From the NCBI RefSeq assembly GCF_005937985.2, contig NZ_CP042172.1:744001-808000 (forward strand): a stretch of 64,000 bases of DNA, written 5' to 3'. The position numbers and the translations under genes are program-made. This DNA is from Arthrobacter sp. KBS0702 (GTDB lineage Bacteria > Actinomycetota > Actinomycetes > Actinomycetales > Micrococcaceae). The notes beneath the pieces were generated by a model that saw only the letters and a list, made by a program, of their open reading frames with translations, searched no databases and had not been told where the DNA came from. This document shows, piece by piece, positions 7,877 to 15,108 of the stretch. Each line of letters starts with the position of its first letter. The first letter of the stretch is position 1.

Positions 7877-7919
7877 CACGACGGCGGTGCCTCCCCGCAT
7901 GGGAGGCGCCGCCGTCGTG
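7877..7919. terminator. Hairpin terminator between convergent genes
   Basis: Bases 7877-7895 pair with 7901-7919 across a 5-base loop, with one wobble in 19 pairs. It lies between the acidic-protein gene and the convergent symporter gene, so it may serve both. There is no strong T-run. Confidence 0.6.
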
Positions 7920-7981
7920 GTGATGAGAGCCGGTCGAGCGTGGCCCCTTTTCGCCGGGCCCGGCAAGGGCCCAGGCGTGGC

Positions 7982-9508
7982 CTAGTGGGTCAGTGCCGGG
8001 ACCTTCTCCGGTTCCTCCGTGGCCTCGCCGGCAACACGCTCGCGCCAGTTCTTCATCGCCGCGGGATCCGTCGGCTTTGTCAGCAGTGAGACGGAAACGT
8101 AGACCACCGCTGAGGCCAGCAGGCCATAGTAGATCGGTTCGTTGGCGTAGATGCCGTCCAGCGGGACTTCGGCGTTGATCTCCAGCACGATCATGGTGCC
8201 GAGGGTCAGGACCGACCCGACGGCCATCGAGGCAGCCGCAGCCACCCCGGTGCCGCGCGTCCACACCAGGCCGCCAAGGATCGCGACCAGCAGGCCGCCC
8301 ACGAGGATGTCGTAGGCGATGGTGAGCGCCGCAACCACGTCCTTGGTGATGATGGCGATCACGATAGCCACGACGCCCAGGCCCAGCACCCACAGCCGGT
8401 TGGCCTTGACGTCGTGCTCGGGGTTGTCCGTGTCATCGGTGTTGACGTTCTTGCCGAACCAGCCGGCGACGAAGGGCAGGACATCGGCGCGGGCCACCGT
8501 CGCGGCGGCGATCAGGGCGCCGGAGGCGGTGGACATCATGGCGGCGACGGCTGCGGCGAGCACCAGGCCGCCGATGCCGATCGGCAGCAGGTTGGTGGCG
8601 ACCTCGGCGTAGACCACGTCCTTGCCGAGCGCCTTGACGTCGATGTCGGGCAGTGCGACCCGGGCGCCCAGGCCGATCAGGGCGCCCGCGGCACCGTAGA
8701 GGATGCAGTAGACGCCCGCCGTCGCGCCGCCCCAGCGCGCGACTGCGGGGGTCTTGGCGGTGAACACGCGCTGCCAGATGTCCTGGCCGATCAGCAGGCC
8801 CAGGGTGTAAACGACAAAATAGGTGATGATCGTCTGGATGCCGATGCCGTCAATCTGGAAGAAGTTGGCGTCCACGCGGCTGCGGATGCCGTCGAGGCCG
8901 CCGGCTGCGTTGAGGGTGAACGGCAGCATCAGCAGGAAAATGCCGACCGTCTTAATCACGAACTGCACCTGGTCGGCCAGGGTGATGGACCACATGCCGC
9001 CGATAGTAGAGTAGACCAGGACGATGGCGCCGCCGATCGCGATGGCCAGCGCGCGGTCCCAGCCAAAGAGGACGACGAAGATGGTGGCGTAGGCGCCCGT
9101 GGAGGTGGCGCAGAGCATCAGCGTGTAGGCCAGCATGACGATGCCCGACGTCTGGGTGGCCCGGCTGCCGTAGCGCAGGGTCAGCATCTGGGAGACCGTG
9201 TAGATCTTGAGCTTCTGGATGGTGCTGGCAAAGAGCAGGCTGAGCAGCAGCACGCCGGCGCCGATGGCGACCACGAGCCACATGCCGGAGATGCCGAACT
9301 TGTAGCCGAGACCCACGCCGCCGACGGTCGAGGCGCCGCCGAGGACGACGGCGGCCATGGTGCCGGTGTAGAGGAAGGGCCCCAGCCGGCGGCCCGCCAC
9401 CAGGAAGTCGCTGTTGTTTTTCGTGCGGGACTTGCCCCACCAGCCGAAGGCCAGCATGGCGACGAGGTACACCACCACGATGGCGATATTGACGAAACTT
9501 GCGTCCAT
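7982..9508 (-). CDS. Sodium:solute symporter (SSS family)
   Basis: A 508-aa protein with about 13 membrane helices. The SSS hallmarks are the N-terminal AIVVVYLVAMLAFGWWGKSRTKNNSDFLVAGRR region, a GGASTVGGVGLGYKFG loop, and helix patterns like those of PutP/SglT. The ATG is backed by AAGGAG. It is divergent from an XRE-cupin regulator, and the intergenic region has paired TTGCC/GGCAA sites (9632-9657). Ureohydrolase and ThDP-enzyme genes lie 2 kb further on, so I infer Na+-coupled uptake of an arginine-related or guanidino compound. SSS substrates cannot be read from sequence, and polyamines, amino acids or carboxylates remain possible. Confidence 0.87.
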   Translation of the reverse strand: MDASFVNIAIVVVYLVAMLAFGWWGKSRTKNNSDFLVAGRRLGPFLYTGTMAAVVLGGASTVGGVGLGYKFGISGMWLVVAIGAGVLLLSLLFASTIQKLKIYTVSQMLTLRYGSRATQTSGIVMLAYTLMLCATSTGAYATIFVVLFGWDRALAIAIGGAIVLVYSTIGGMWSITLADQVQFVIKTVGIFLLMLPFTLNAAGGLDGIRSRVDANFFQIDGIGIQTIITYFVVYTLGLLIGQDIWQRVFTAKTPAVARWGGATAGVYCILYGAAGALIGLGARVALPDIDVKALGKDVVYAEVATNLLPIGIGGLVLAAAVAAMMSTASGALIAAATVARADVLPFVAGWFGKNVNTDDTDNPEHDVKANRLWVLGLGVVAIVIAIITKDVVAALTIAYDILVGGLLVAILGGLVWTRGTGVAAAASMAVGSVLTLGTMIVLEINAEVPLDGIYANEPIYYGLLASAVVYVSVSLLTKPTDPAAMKNWRERVAGEATEEPEKVPALTH

Positions 9509-9631
9509 AAGGGGCTCCTTGGAGCTGTTAGGAAGCAGCGCAGGGCGTCCGGGCCGCAACAGTGCGGCCCGGCGTCCGTTACGGCTTGACGGTAGATTTC
9601 GGGAGGGCAGCCAATCAGCGGCCTGCTCCCA

Positions 9632-9657
9632 TTGCCTAATAGGCAACAGTTGTTGCC
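9632..9657. promoter_or_regulatory. Operator-like overlapping palindromes upstream of the symporter
   Basis: TTGCCTA-a-TAGGCAA (9632-9646) is a perfect 7-bp inverted repeat. It shares its right arm with GGCAAC-agtt-GTTGCC (9642-9657). Three half-sites (TTGCC, GGCAA, TTGCC) therefore sit in 26 bases between the symporter start (9508) and the XRE-cupin start (9791). This is the probable binding site of that regulator. Confidence 0.6.
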
Positions 9658-9738
9658 AAACGGTAGATTGTGACCGGGGTAACAGTCAAGCTCTTGCCGC
9701 GGCGTGTCCTTCCGGGCATCCCGGTACCGGTCTGCGGC

Positions 9739-9744
9739 TAGGAT
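9739..9744 (+). promoter_or_regulatory. Candidate -10 box of the XRE-cupin gene (TAGGAT)
   Basis: TAGGAT lies 46 bases before the ATG at 9791, which leaves room for a roughly 40-base leader containing the GAAAGG ribosome-binding site. No convincing -35 box is visible. Confidence 0.35.
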
Positions 9745-9790
9745 TGGCTCCAATGATGGGGCCGCGCGGCCGGCCGTGAAAGGTTCCCTT

Positions 9791-10366
9791 ATGAAGGCTC
9801 TACCCGTAGAACCGAGCAACGTACCCGTTGCCATCGGTTCCAGGATCCGTGCCGCCCGGCAGTCCCAGCGGCTCACCATCGAGCAGGTCGCCGATGCCAC
9901 CGGCCTGACTAAGGGATTCCTGAGCAGGGTCGAGCGGGATCTCACCTCGCCCTCGGTGAGTTCACTGGTGACGCTCTGCCAGGTCCTCTCCATCTCGATC
10001 GGCGAGCTGTTTGCCGCCCCGGAAACCCACCTCACCAAGCAGGGCGAGGGCCCCCGGATCTCGCTCGGCGGCGAAGGGATCGTGGAACGCCTGCTCACCG
10101 CCCGCTCCGAGCGCCGGGTCCAGATCATCCAGGCAGTGATCGAGCCCCGCGGGCGCGGCGAGTCCGAGTTGTACGCCGTGGACTGCGACGTCGATGTGCT
10201 CCACGTGGTCAAGGGCAGCATCCGGCTTATCCTGACCAACGAGGAGTTCGAGCTGGGGACCGGCGACACCGTCACCTTCCCGGGCCGGGAGCCGCACACC
10301 TGGATCAACCCCACCGACGATCCGGTTGAGGTGCTCTGGGTGCTGGTTCCCGCCGCGAGCCGGTAG
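9791..10366 (+). CDS. XRE-family regulator with cupin domain (PuuR-like)
   Basis: A 191-aa regulator. Residues about 12-68 form an XRE helix-turn-helix (IGSRIRAARQSQRLTIEQVA, then LTKGFLSRVERDLTSPSVSSL). Residues about 115-188 are a small cupin (CDVDVLHVVKGSIRLIL, GDTVTFPGREPHTW), the ligand-sensing half found in PuuR-type regulators of polyamine and amino-acid catabolism. The ATG at 9791 is preferred over an upstream in-frame start because it has GAAAGG 8 bases before it. It is divergent from the symporter across an operator-like region and probably controls both the symporter and the ureohydrolase/ThDP operon, which has a related half-site at 11647-11653. Confidence 0.9.
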   Translation: MKALPVEPSNVPVAIGSRIRAARQSQRLTIEQVADATGLTKGFLSRVERDLTSPSVSSLVTLCQVLSISIGELFAAPETHLTKQGEGPRISLGGEGIVERLLTARSERRVQIIQAVIEPRGRGESELYAVDCDVDVLHVVKGSIRLILTNEEFELGTGDTVTFPGREPHTWINPTDDPVEVLWVLVPAASR

Positions 10367-10542
10367 CGTCCTCCCGGGCCCGCCGCGCCGTTGTTCCGGC
10401 CCGGCTGCGTTCCTGCCCGGGCCTCCCGCGTTCCTGCCCGGTTGTTGGCTCCCCGGCTAGTGCCTGGCCGAGGCGAGCCCCGGAATTCCGCGGGTCGACG
10501 CTGCGGCGCGGGAGTCCGACGTCGAAGAACTGGGCTGGAACG

Positions 10543-11370
10543 TCAGCGGGCAGACTGCGGGCCCCGGCCCAGCACGGCCCGGATCTCGGCCAGGACACGT
10601 TGCGGCTCGAACCAGATGTGTTCGGGCATGTACCGGAGCACGGCAAACCCGTGCAGGGTCGAGGCGTTGTTCCGGCCCAGGTCGCGTCGGAGCGCGTCGC
10701 GGTTGGAATGGAACGCGAAGCCGTCCACCTCCACAATGAGGAATCCGTCGAGCAGGAAGTCCACCCGGCCAATTCCGGGCAGGTAGACCTGGGCGTCGTA
10801 GCCGATTCCGTTGGTTTTGAAGAGGTGCTGGGCGTCGACCTCGACAATGGATTCGGCCCGCAGGTCCAAGAGATGCAGTGCCGTGCGCACCGGTCCGGAT
10901 CTTTTGCCCGGGAGCTCGCCTTTCAGCAACTCCAGAGGCACACCATGCAGCCGTAGCGCCGAGGTCGCCATCGCCGTCGACGCCGGGGGAGCGAGGCAGC
11001 CCATGGCGTGCAGGACCACGTCCTCGACCGCCGCCAGCGGCAGTGTCGCATGACCCTCGAACCTGACGGTCCTGTGTCTGATGAAGCCGGATCCGTGGCC
11101 GTGGTTGCAGGCGAGGTGGTGCCGGTCCGGCGGTTCACGCAGCCAGAGGCCGTAGTGCCCGGCGGCGCTGGCGCAACTGACCCGGGCATTGTGCCGGACT
11201 GCGGCTACGAACTCGGGACCGCATCCGGGAAGGACAAATACGCCCCGCCGCAGCTGGCGCACGCCGGCGTCAGGCAGCCGGGCAACGTCCGTTCGGGAAA
11301 AGCCGGCAGCCAGGAGTTGGCCGGTCCGGGCGACGCCGCCCACCCGGCCGAGGTAGTCGAGGAGGTCCAT
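10543..11370 (-). CDS. AbiEi-antitoxin-like / DUF559 nuclease-fold protein
   Basis: A 275-aa protein. The N-terminal part (DLLDYLGRVGGVARTGQLLAAGFSRTDV, then GVRQLRRGVFVLP) matches the winged-helix head of AbiEi-type type IV antitoxins. The C-terminal part has a Vsr/DUF559-like core in which VDFLLDGFLIVEVDGFAFH supplies a D-x-E-x-D pattern and VLRYMPEHIW a final strand. No AbiEii toxin (nucleotidyltransferase) is next to it, so it is an orphan of the type common in Actinobacteria. The start is uncertain: a GTG at 11406 adds 12 residues, and neither start has a good ribosome-binding site. It sits inside the guanidino module in opposite orientation. Confidence 0.75.
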   Translation of the reverse strand: MDLLDYLGRVGGVARTGQLLAAGFSRTDVARLPDAGVRQLRRGVFVLPGCGPEFVAAVRHNARVSCASAAGHYGLWLREPPDRHHLACNHGHGSGFIRHRTVRFEGHATLPLAAVEDVVLHAMGCLAPPASTAMATSALRLHGVPLELLKGELPGKRSGPVRTALHLLDLRAESIVEVDAQHLFKTNGIGYDAQVYLPGIGRVDFLLDGFLIVEVDGFAFHSNRDALRRDLGRNNASTLHGFAVLRYMPEHIWFEPQRVLAEIRAVLGRGPQSAR

Positions 11371-11711
11371 CAGGCCAGTACAGGGGCGTGACGGGTCCGG
11401 CGACACCCGGCAACCGGGCTATCTGGACAAACCCCGAGGGCGCCCGGGCCCGCCCGGACCCGTCGGCGGCCGCGTTCCCGCCCAGTTCTCCAGGCCCGGC
11501 CGGCCCCGGTGGACGTGGAAAGCCCGGAAAGCCGAGGACCGGCCGCGGCGGCGCACGCTGCGCGACCCAAGAACTGGGCGGGAGCGCTCGCTGCCGGGTC
11601 GAGCGCGAGCGCAGTCGCCGTCGTTTGTAAACATCTGATGCGCCACAGGCAACTTTCCAGTGTATGATGGCAGTCACACCCGTCGGACAATCCACGAAGG
11701 AGGCGCCTCTC
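11371..11711. other. Gene-free GC-rich interval with inverted repeat and promoter
   Basis: This 340-base gap separates the AbiEi-like gene from the ureohydrolase operon. A 14-base inverted repeat has arms at 11476-11489 (TCCCGCCCAGTTCT) and 11570-11583. The sequence GAACTGGG recurs at 10530, before the previous gap's end. A weak GCGCTCG/CGAGCGC hairpin lies near 11581-11607. The promoter of the operon is at its right end. No convincing ORF lies here. Confidence 0.4.
11647..11668 (+). promoter_or_regulatory. Promoter of the ureohydrolase operon with a half-operator
   Basis: TATGAT at 11663-11668 is a good -10 box. AGGCAAC at 11647-11653, in the spacer, matches the GGCAAC half-site of the symporter operator. 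A weaker TGC element lies 10 bases further upstream, where the symporter palindrome has TTGCC. Regulation by the XRE-cupin protein is inferred. Confidence 0.45.
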
Positions 11712-12794
11712 TTGGAAGAGCTGCGCATCGAGGCCAATGGCAACCTTGGCCCCATCGATTCCTCCCGCATTCCGCGCTTCGCCGGTGCGGCCACCTTTGC
11801 CCGCCTGCCGCGGCTGGACCAGGTCGCGAAGGCGGACGTCACGGTGGTCGGCGTGCCCTTCGACTCCGGCGTCTCCTACCGCCCCGGCGCGCGCTTCGGC
11901 GCCAACCACGTCCGGGAGGCGAGCCGGCTGCTTCGCCCCTACAACCCCGCCTGGGACGTCAGCCCCTTCGAGGCCATCCAGGTGGCCGATGCCGGGGACA
12001 TGGCGGTCAACCCGTTCAACATCCACGAGGCAATCGAAACTATCCAGCAGAACGCGCTGGACCTGACCACCGACGGCAGCAAGCTGGTCACCCTGGGCGG
12101 GGACCACACCATCGCCCTGCCGCTGCTGCGCGCTGCCGCGGAACGCGCCGGGCAGCCGGTCGCCATGCTGCACTTCGACGCGCACCTGGACACCTGGGAC
12201 ACCTACTTCGGCGCCGAATACACCCACGGCACCCCCTTCCGCCGCGCCGTCGAGGAAGGCATTCTCGACACCGAGGCGATCAGCCACATCGGCACCCGCG
12301 GCCCGCTCTACGGCAAAAAGGACCTCGACGACGACCACCGCTTCGGGTTCGGCATCGTCACCTCAGCCGACGTCTACTACCAGGGCGTGCTGGAAACCGT
12401 GGCCAAGGTCCGCGACCGGATCGGCAACCGCCCGCTCTACATCTCCGTCGACATCGACGTGCTCGACCCGGCCCACGCGCCCGGCACCGGCACCCCGGAA
12501 GCCGGCGGCATCACCAGCCGCGAGCTGATCGAGATCATCCGCGGCCTCCGCGGCATGAACCTGGTGGGGGCCGACGTCGTCGAGGTCGCCCCGGCGTACG
12601 ACCACGCCGAAATTACCGGCGTGGCGGCGAGCCACGTCGCCTACGAACTCGTCACCCTGCTGGCGGACCGCGCCGTCGACGGCGACCGGACCGGCGCGCC
12701 CAACGGCTACGCCGCCCAGGCCCTCGGCCGGGAGGCCCGGCGTCCGGCCGGCTTCTCGGCGGGGAAGCCCGTCGAGACCGGAGTCTCCCGGTGA
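11712..12794 (+). CDS. Ureohydrolase (agmatinase/4-guanidinobutyrase-like)
   Basis: A 360-aa arginase/agmatinase-family enzyme that would hydrolyse a guanidino group to urea with a dinuclear Mn2+ centre. Metal ligands are visible in [10 protein letters not shown], in [14 protein letters not shown] (the DxHxD site) and in [22 protein letters not shown] (the DxD site). I chose the TTG at 11712 because AAGGAGG ends 8 bases upstream. An ATG at 11664 lies within the TATGAT -10 box and has no ribosome-binding site. It is fused by a GTGA overlap to a ThDP enzyme like 2-ketoarginine decarboxylase, which favours 4-guanidinobutyrase over agmatinase. Neighbouring regulator and symporter genes support catabolism. 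The substrate remains an inference. Confidence 0.85.
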   Translation: MEELRIEANGNLGPIDSSRIPRFAGAATFARLPRLDQVAKADVTVVGVPFDSGVSYRPGARFGANHVREASRLLRPYNPAWDVSPFEAIQVADAGDMAVNPFNIHEAIETIQQNALDLTTDGSKLVTLGGDHTIALPLLRAAAERAGQPVAMLHFDAHLDTWDTYFGAEYTHGTPFRRAVEEGILDTEAISHIGTRGPLYGKKDLDDDHRFGFGIVTSADVYYQGVLETVAKVRDRIGNRPLYISVDIDVLDPAHAPGTGTPEAGGITSRELIEIIRGLRGMNLVGADVVEVAPAYDHAEITGVAASHVAYELVTLLADRAVDGDRTGAPNGYAAQALGREARRPAGFSAGKPVETGVSR

Positions 12795-14455
12795 CCGGGG
12801 TGCGCAACGGCGGCGATCTCGTCGTCGAAACCCTCGAAGCGCTCGGCGCCAAGACCGTCTTCGGCATCCCTGGCCAGCACGCCCTTGGGCTGTTCGACGC
12901 TATGGGCCGCGGGAAGCTGCACTTTGTCTCCTCTCGGGTGGAAAACAACTCGGCCTTCGCCGCCGACGGCTACTCTCGCGCCACCGGCGAGGTCGGCGTC
13001 CTCTTCCTCTCCACCGGCCCCGGCGCGCTGACGTCCCTCGCCGGGCTGCAGGAGGCCTACGCCACCGGCGTGCCCATGGTGGTCGTGGCCAGCCAGATCC
13101 CGCTCGAGGGGCTCGGCGCGCGGCGCAAGGGCATGCTTCACCAGCTCGATGACCAGAAGGCCTCGGCCGCCAACGTGACCAAGAGCCAGCGGCTGATCCA
13201 GCACGCCTCCGGCATCCCCTCGGCCATCCAGGACGCCTGGACCGAGGCGATTTCCTCGCCTCAGGGCCCCGTGTGGATCGAAATCCCACAGAACGTGCTG
13301 CTGGACCCGATCATGGTCCCGCCGGTGGAGGATGCGCTCGCCGAGGCCGCGGACAATCCGCCGCGTGTGGAATTGGTCCGCGAAGCCGTGAAATGGCTCT
13401 CGGAGGCGCGCCGTCCCGCCATCATCGCCGGCGGCGGCACCCGCCGCGGCCGGGCCGAGAAATCCCTGCTCTCCATCGCGGAGAAGCTGCGGGCGCCGGT
13501 CATCTGCACGCCCGGCGGCAACGGCGCCTTCCCGTGGAACCATGAGCTCTCGCTGCAGTCCTGGATCGAGGACCAGTACATGACGGAGCTGCTGGAAGAT
13601 GCGGACGTGCTGATCGTCATCGGCTCCTCACTTGGCGAGGTGACCTCCAACTACTTCACCTTCGAGCCGCGCGGCCGGATCATCCAGATCGACGCCGAAC
13701 CGCGCGTCCTCGAATCCAACCGCCCGGGCCTCGGCATCCGGGCCGACGCCGGCCAAGCGCTCGCCGCCCTCGATGAGGCCCTGCTGGAACCGCACGGGGA
13801 GCGCGCCGACTGGCACGGCAGCTCGCCGGAGGATCTGGTCAGGGAGACCCTGGCCAAGGTCAAGGCCCGGCTGGAATCCCAGGACCTCGGCAAGGAACTG
13901 AAGTTCATGGCCGACATCCGCGAAGCCGTCCCGGCGCAGATGCAGACGTTCTGGGACATGACGATCTCGGCCTACTGGGCGTGGAGCTGCTGGGACGCCC
14001 GCGAAGGCCAGTTCCACTCGGCCCAGGGCGCCGGCGGCCTGGGCTTCGGCTTCCCGGCGGCGATCGGCGGCGCCGTGGGGTTGGAAACCACCGGCGCGCC
14101 CGGCGGTTCGGCCCGCGTGCTCGCCGTCTCCGGCGACGGCTCGGCGATGTACTCGATCTCGGAACTGGCCACGGCGAAGCAGCACAACGTCCCGGTCACC
14201 TGGCTGATCGTCGACGACGGCGGCTACGGCATCCTGCGCGAATACATGGTGGGCGCCTTCGGCAAGGCCACCGCCACCGAGCTGGCCCGGCCCGATTTCG
14301 TGAAACTGGCCGAAGCCTTCGGCGTCCCCGCGGTCCGGGTGGCCCCCGAGGACGTCGGGGACGCGCTGAGGGCGGGCTTCGCGGCCGACGGGCCGAACGT
14401 CGTCGTCGTCGAAACCCTGCTCAAGATGTTCGCCCCCACCCACCTGGACACCTAA
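12791..14455 (+). CDS. ThDP-dependent enzyme, probable 2-ketoarginine decarboxylase (AruI-like)
   Basis: A 554-aa three-domain ThDP enzyme of the acetolactate-synthase superfamily. The Pyr domain carries [13 protein letters not shown] and the catalytic glutamate in [19 protein letters not shown] central Rossmann domain has [13 protein letters not shown]. The PP domain has the metal-binding [16 protein letters not shown], followed by DDGGYG in place of the usual NN. The GTG overlaps the ureohydrolase stop by 4 bases. In Pseudomonas, AruI (a similar 'acetolactate synthase') converts 2-ketoarginine to 4-guanidinobutyraldehyde, which after oxidation feeds guanidinobutyrase. That pairing explains this operon. 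An acetolactate synthase role is unlikely because no small subunit or ilv gene is adjacent. Confidence 0.8.
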   Translation: MTGVRNGGDLVVETLEALGAKTVFGIPGQHALGLFDAMGRGKLHFVSSRVENNSAFAADGYSRATGEVGVLFLSTGPGALTSLAGLQEAYATGVPMVVVASQIPLEGLGARRKGMLHQLDDQKASAANVTKSQRLIQHASGIPSAIQDAWTEAISSPQGPVWIEIPQNVLLDPIMVPPVEDALAEAADNPPRVELVREAVKWLSEARRPAIIAGGGTRRGRAEKSLLSIAEKLRAPVICTPGGNGAFPWNHELSLQSWIEDQYMTELLEDADVLIVIGSSLGEVTSNYFTFEPRGRIIQIDAEPRVLESNRPGLGIRADAGQALAALDEALLEPHGERADWHGSSPEDLVRETLAKVKARLESQDLGKELKFMADIREAVPAQMQTFWDMTISAYWAWSCWDAREGQFHSAQGAGGLGFGFPAAIGGAVGLETTGAPGGSARVLAVSGDGSAMYSISELATAKQHNVPVTWLIVDDGGYGILREYMVGAFGKATATELARPDFVKLAEAFGVPAVRVAPEDVGDALRAGFAADGPNVVVVETLLKMFAPTHLDT

Positions 14456-14470
14456 GCCCCACCCTCAGAA

Positions 14471-14536
14471 AGCGCGAACGTACACTTCAGGCCCCTAAAC
14501 CGCCCGGTTTAGGGGCCTGAAGTGTACGTTCGCGCT
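14471..14536. repeat. Perfect 31-bp hairpin after the ThDP-enzyme gene
   Basis: Bases 14471-14501 are the exact reverse complement of 14506-14536, with a 4-base loop. The arm begins AGCGCGAACGTACACTTC. It starts 16 bases after the stop codon, has no T-run, and probably acts as a terminator or belongs to a dispersed intergenic palindrome family (compare 30984-31064 and 53213-53273). Confidence 0.85.
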
Positions 14537-14584
14537 CACCCGCCGGAGTTCTTAGTTTCCCAAAGCAATCAATTTGCAGTATTG

Positions 14585-14597
14585 TTGCTTCGGGCAA
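14585..14597. promoter_or_regulatory. Short inverted repeat before the second MarR gene
   Basis: TTGC (14585-14588) and GCAA (14594-14597) flank five bases, 22 bases before the MarR start codon at 14619. The position fits autorepression of the MarR-exporter operon, but the arms are short. Confidence 0.3.
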
Positions 14598-14618
14598 GTA
14601 AGTAAGGGGCTTTCGAAC

Positions 14619-15104
14619 ATGTCAGTTGCATCGACCACTGCAGCCAAGCTGGTCCACCAGATCTTCGATCTCCAGCGCGCCGTCCGGTGTGTGGCCGCGG
14701 CCAACCTCCGCGGCGACGATACCGGGGTTGCGCTGCAAGGCGTCCTGCGCTTTGTGGGGGAGGGCGAAACCCGTGCCACGCAGCTCGCGGAGCGGCTGGG
14801 CGTCAGCGCCCCCGTGCTCAGTCGGCACCTCGCCGAACTGCTGGAGCAGGGCTACGTGGTCCGCCGGCCGGATCCCGAGGATGGCAGGGCGCAGCTGATT
14901 GCGCTCTCACCGGCCGGGACCGAGAAACTGCGCTCCATCGAGGCGCAGCGCGCCGCCACCTTGCAGGGCTTCCTGCAGGACTGGAGCGAGGACGACGTCG
15001 AAGAGACCTCGCGCACCCTGAAAAAACTAGCTGAATCCCTCAGGAATTCAGCCCGGGCAAAGACGGCCGGATCCACCGACACGACCAACTTTGTTGAGGA
15101 GTAA
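14619..15104 (+). CDS. MarR-family regulator of the downstream exporter
   Basis: A 161-aa MarR-family protein. Residues about 40-105 form the winged helix: ALQGVLRFVGEGETRATQLAERLGVSAPVLSRHLAELLEQGYV is followed by the wing with RRPDPEDGRAQLIALSPAG. Helices on both sides are for dimerisation. An in-frame ATG 45 bases upstream exists, but MSVAST at 14619 gives the usual length. The exporter gene begins 4 bases after this stop codon, so the two form an operon in which the regulator probably senses the exported compound. Confidence 0.9.
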   Translation: MSVASTTAAKLVHQIFDLQRAVRCVAAANLRGDDTGVALQGVLRFVGEGETRATQLAERLGVSAPVLSRHLAELLEQGYVVRRPDPEDGRAQLIALSPAGTEKLRSIEAQRAATLQGFLQDWSEDDVEETSRTLKKLAESLRNSARAKTAGSTDTTNFVEE

Positions 15105-15108
15105 ATCT

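Noticed and set aside
10407..10441. Two 14-base direct copies of GCGTTCCTGCCCGG, 21 bases apart
   Set aside because: Only two copies in a GC-rich gap with no spacer structure; too little for a repeat array or CRISPR.
11660..12790. An upstream extension of the ThDP enzyme to 931 aa
   Set aside because: The extension lies out of frame over the ureohydrolase gene and is Arg/Pro-rich; the GTG at 12791 gives the normal length.
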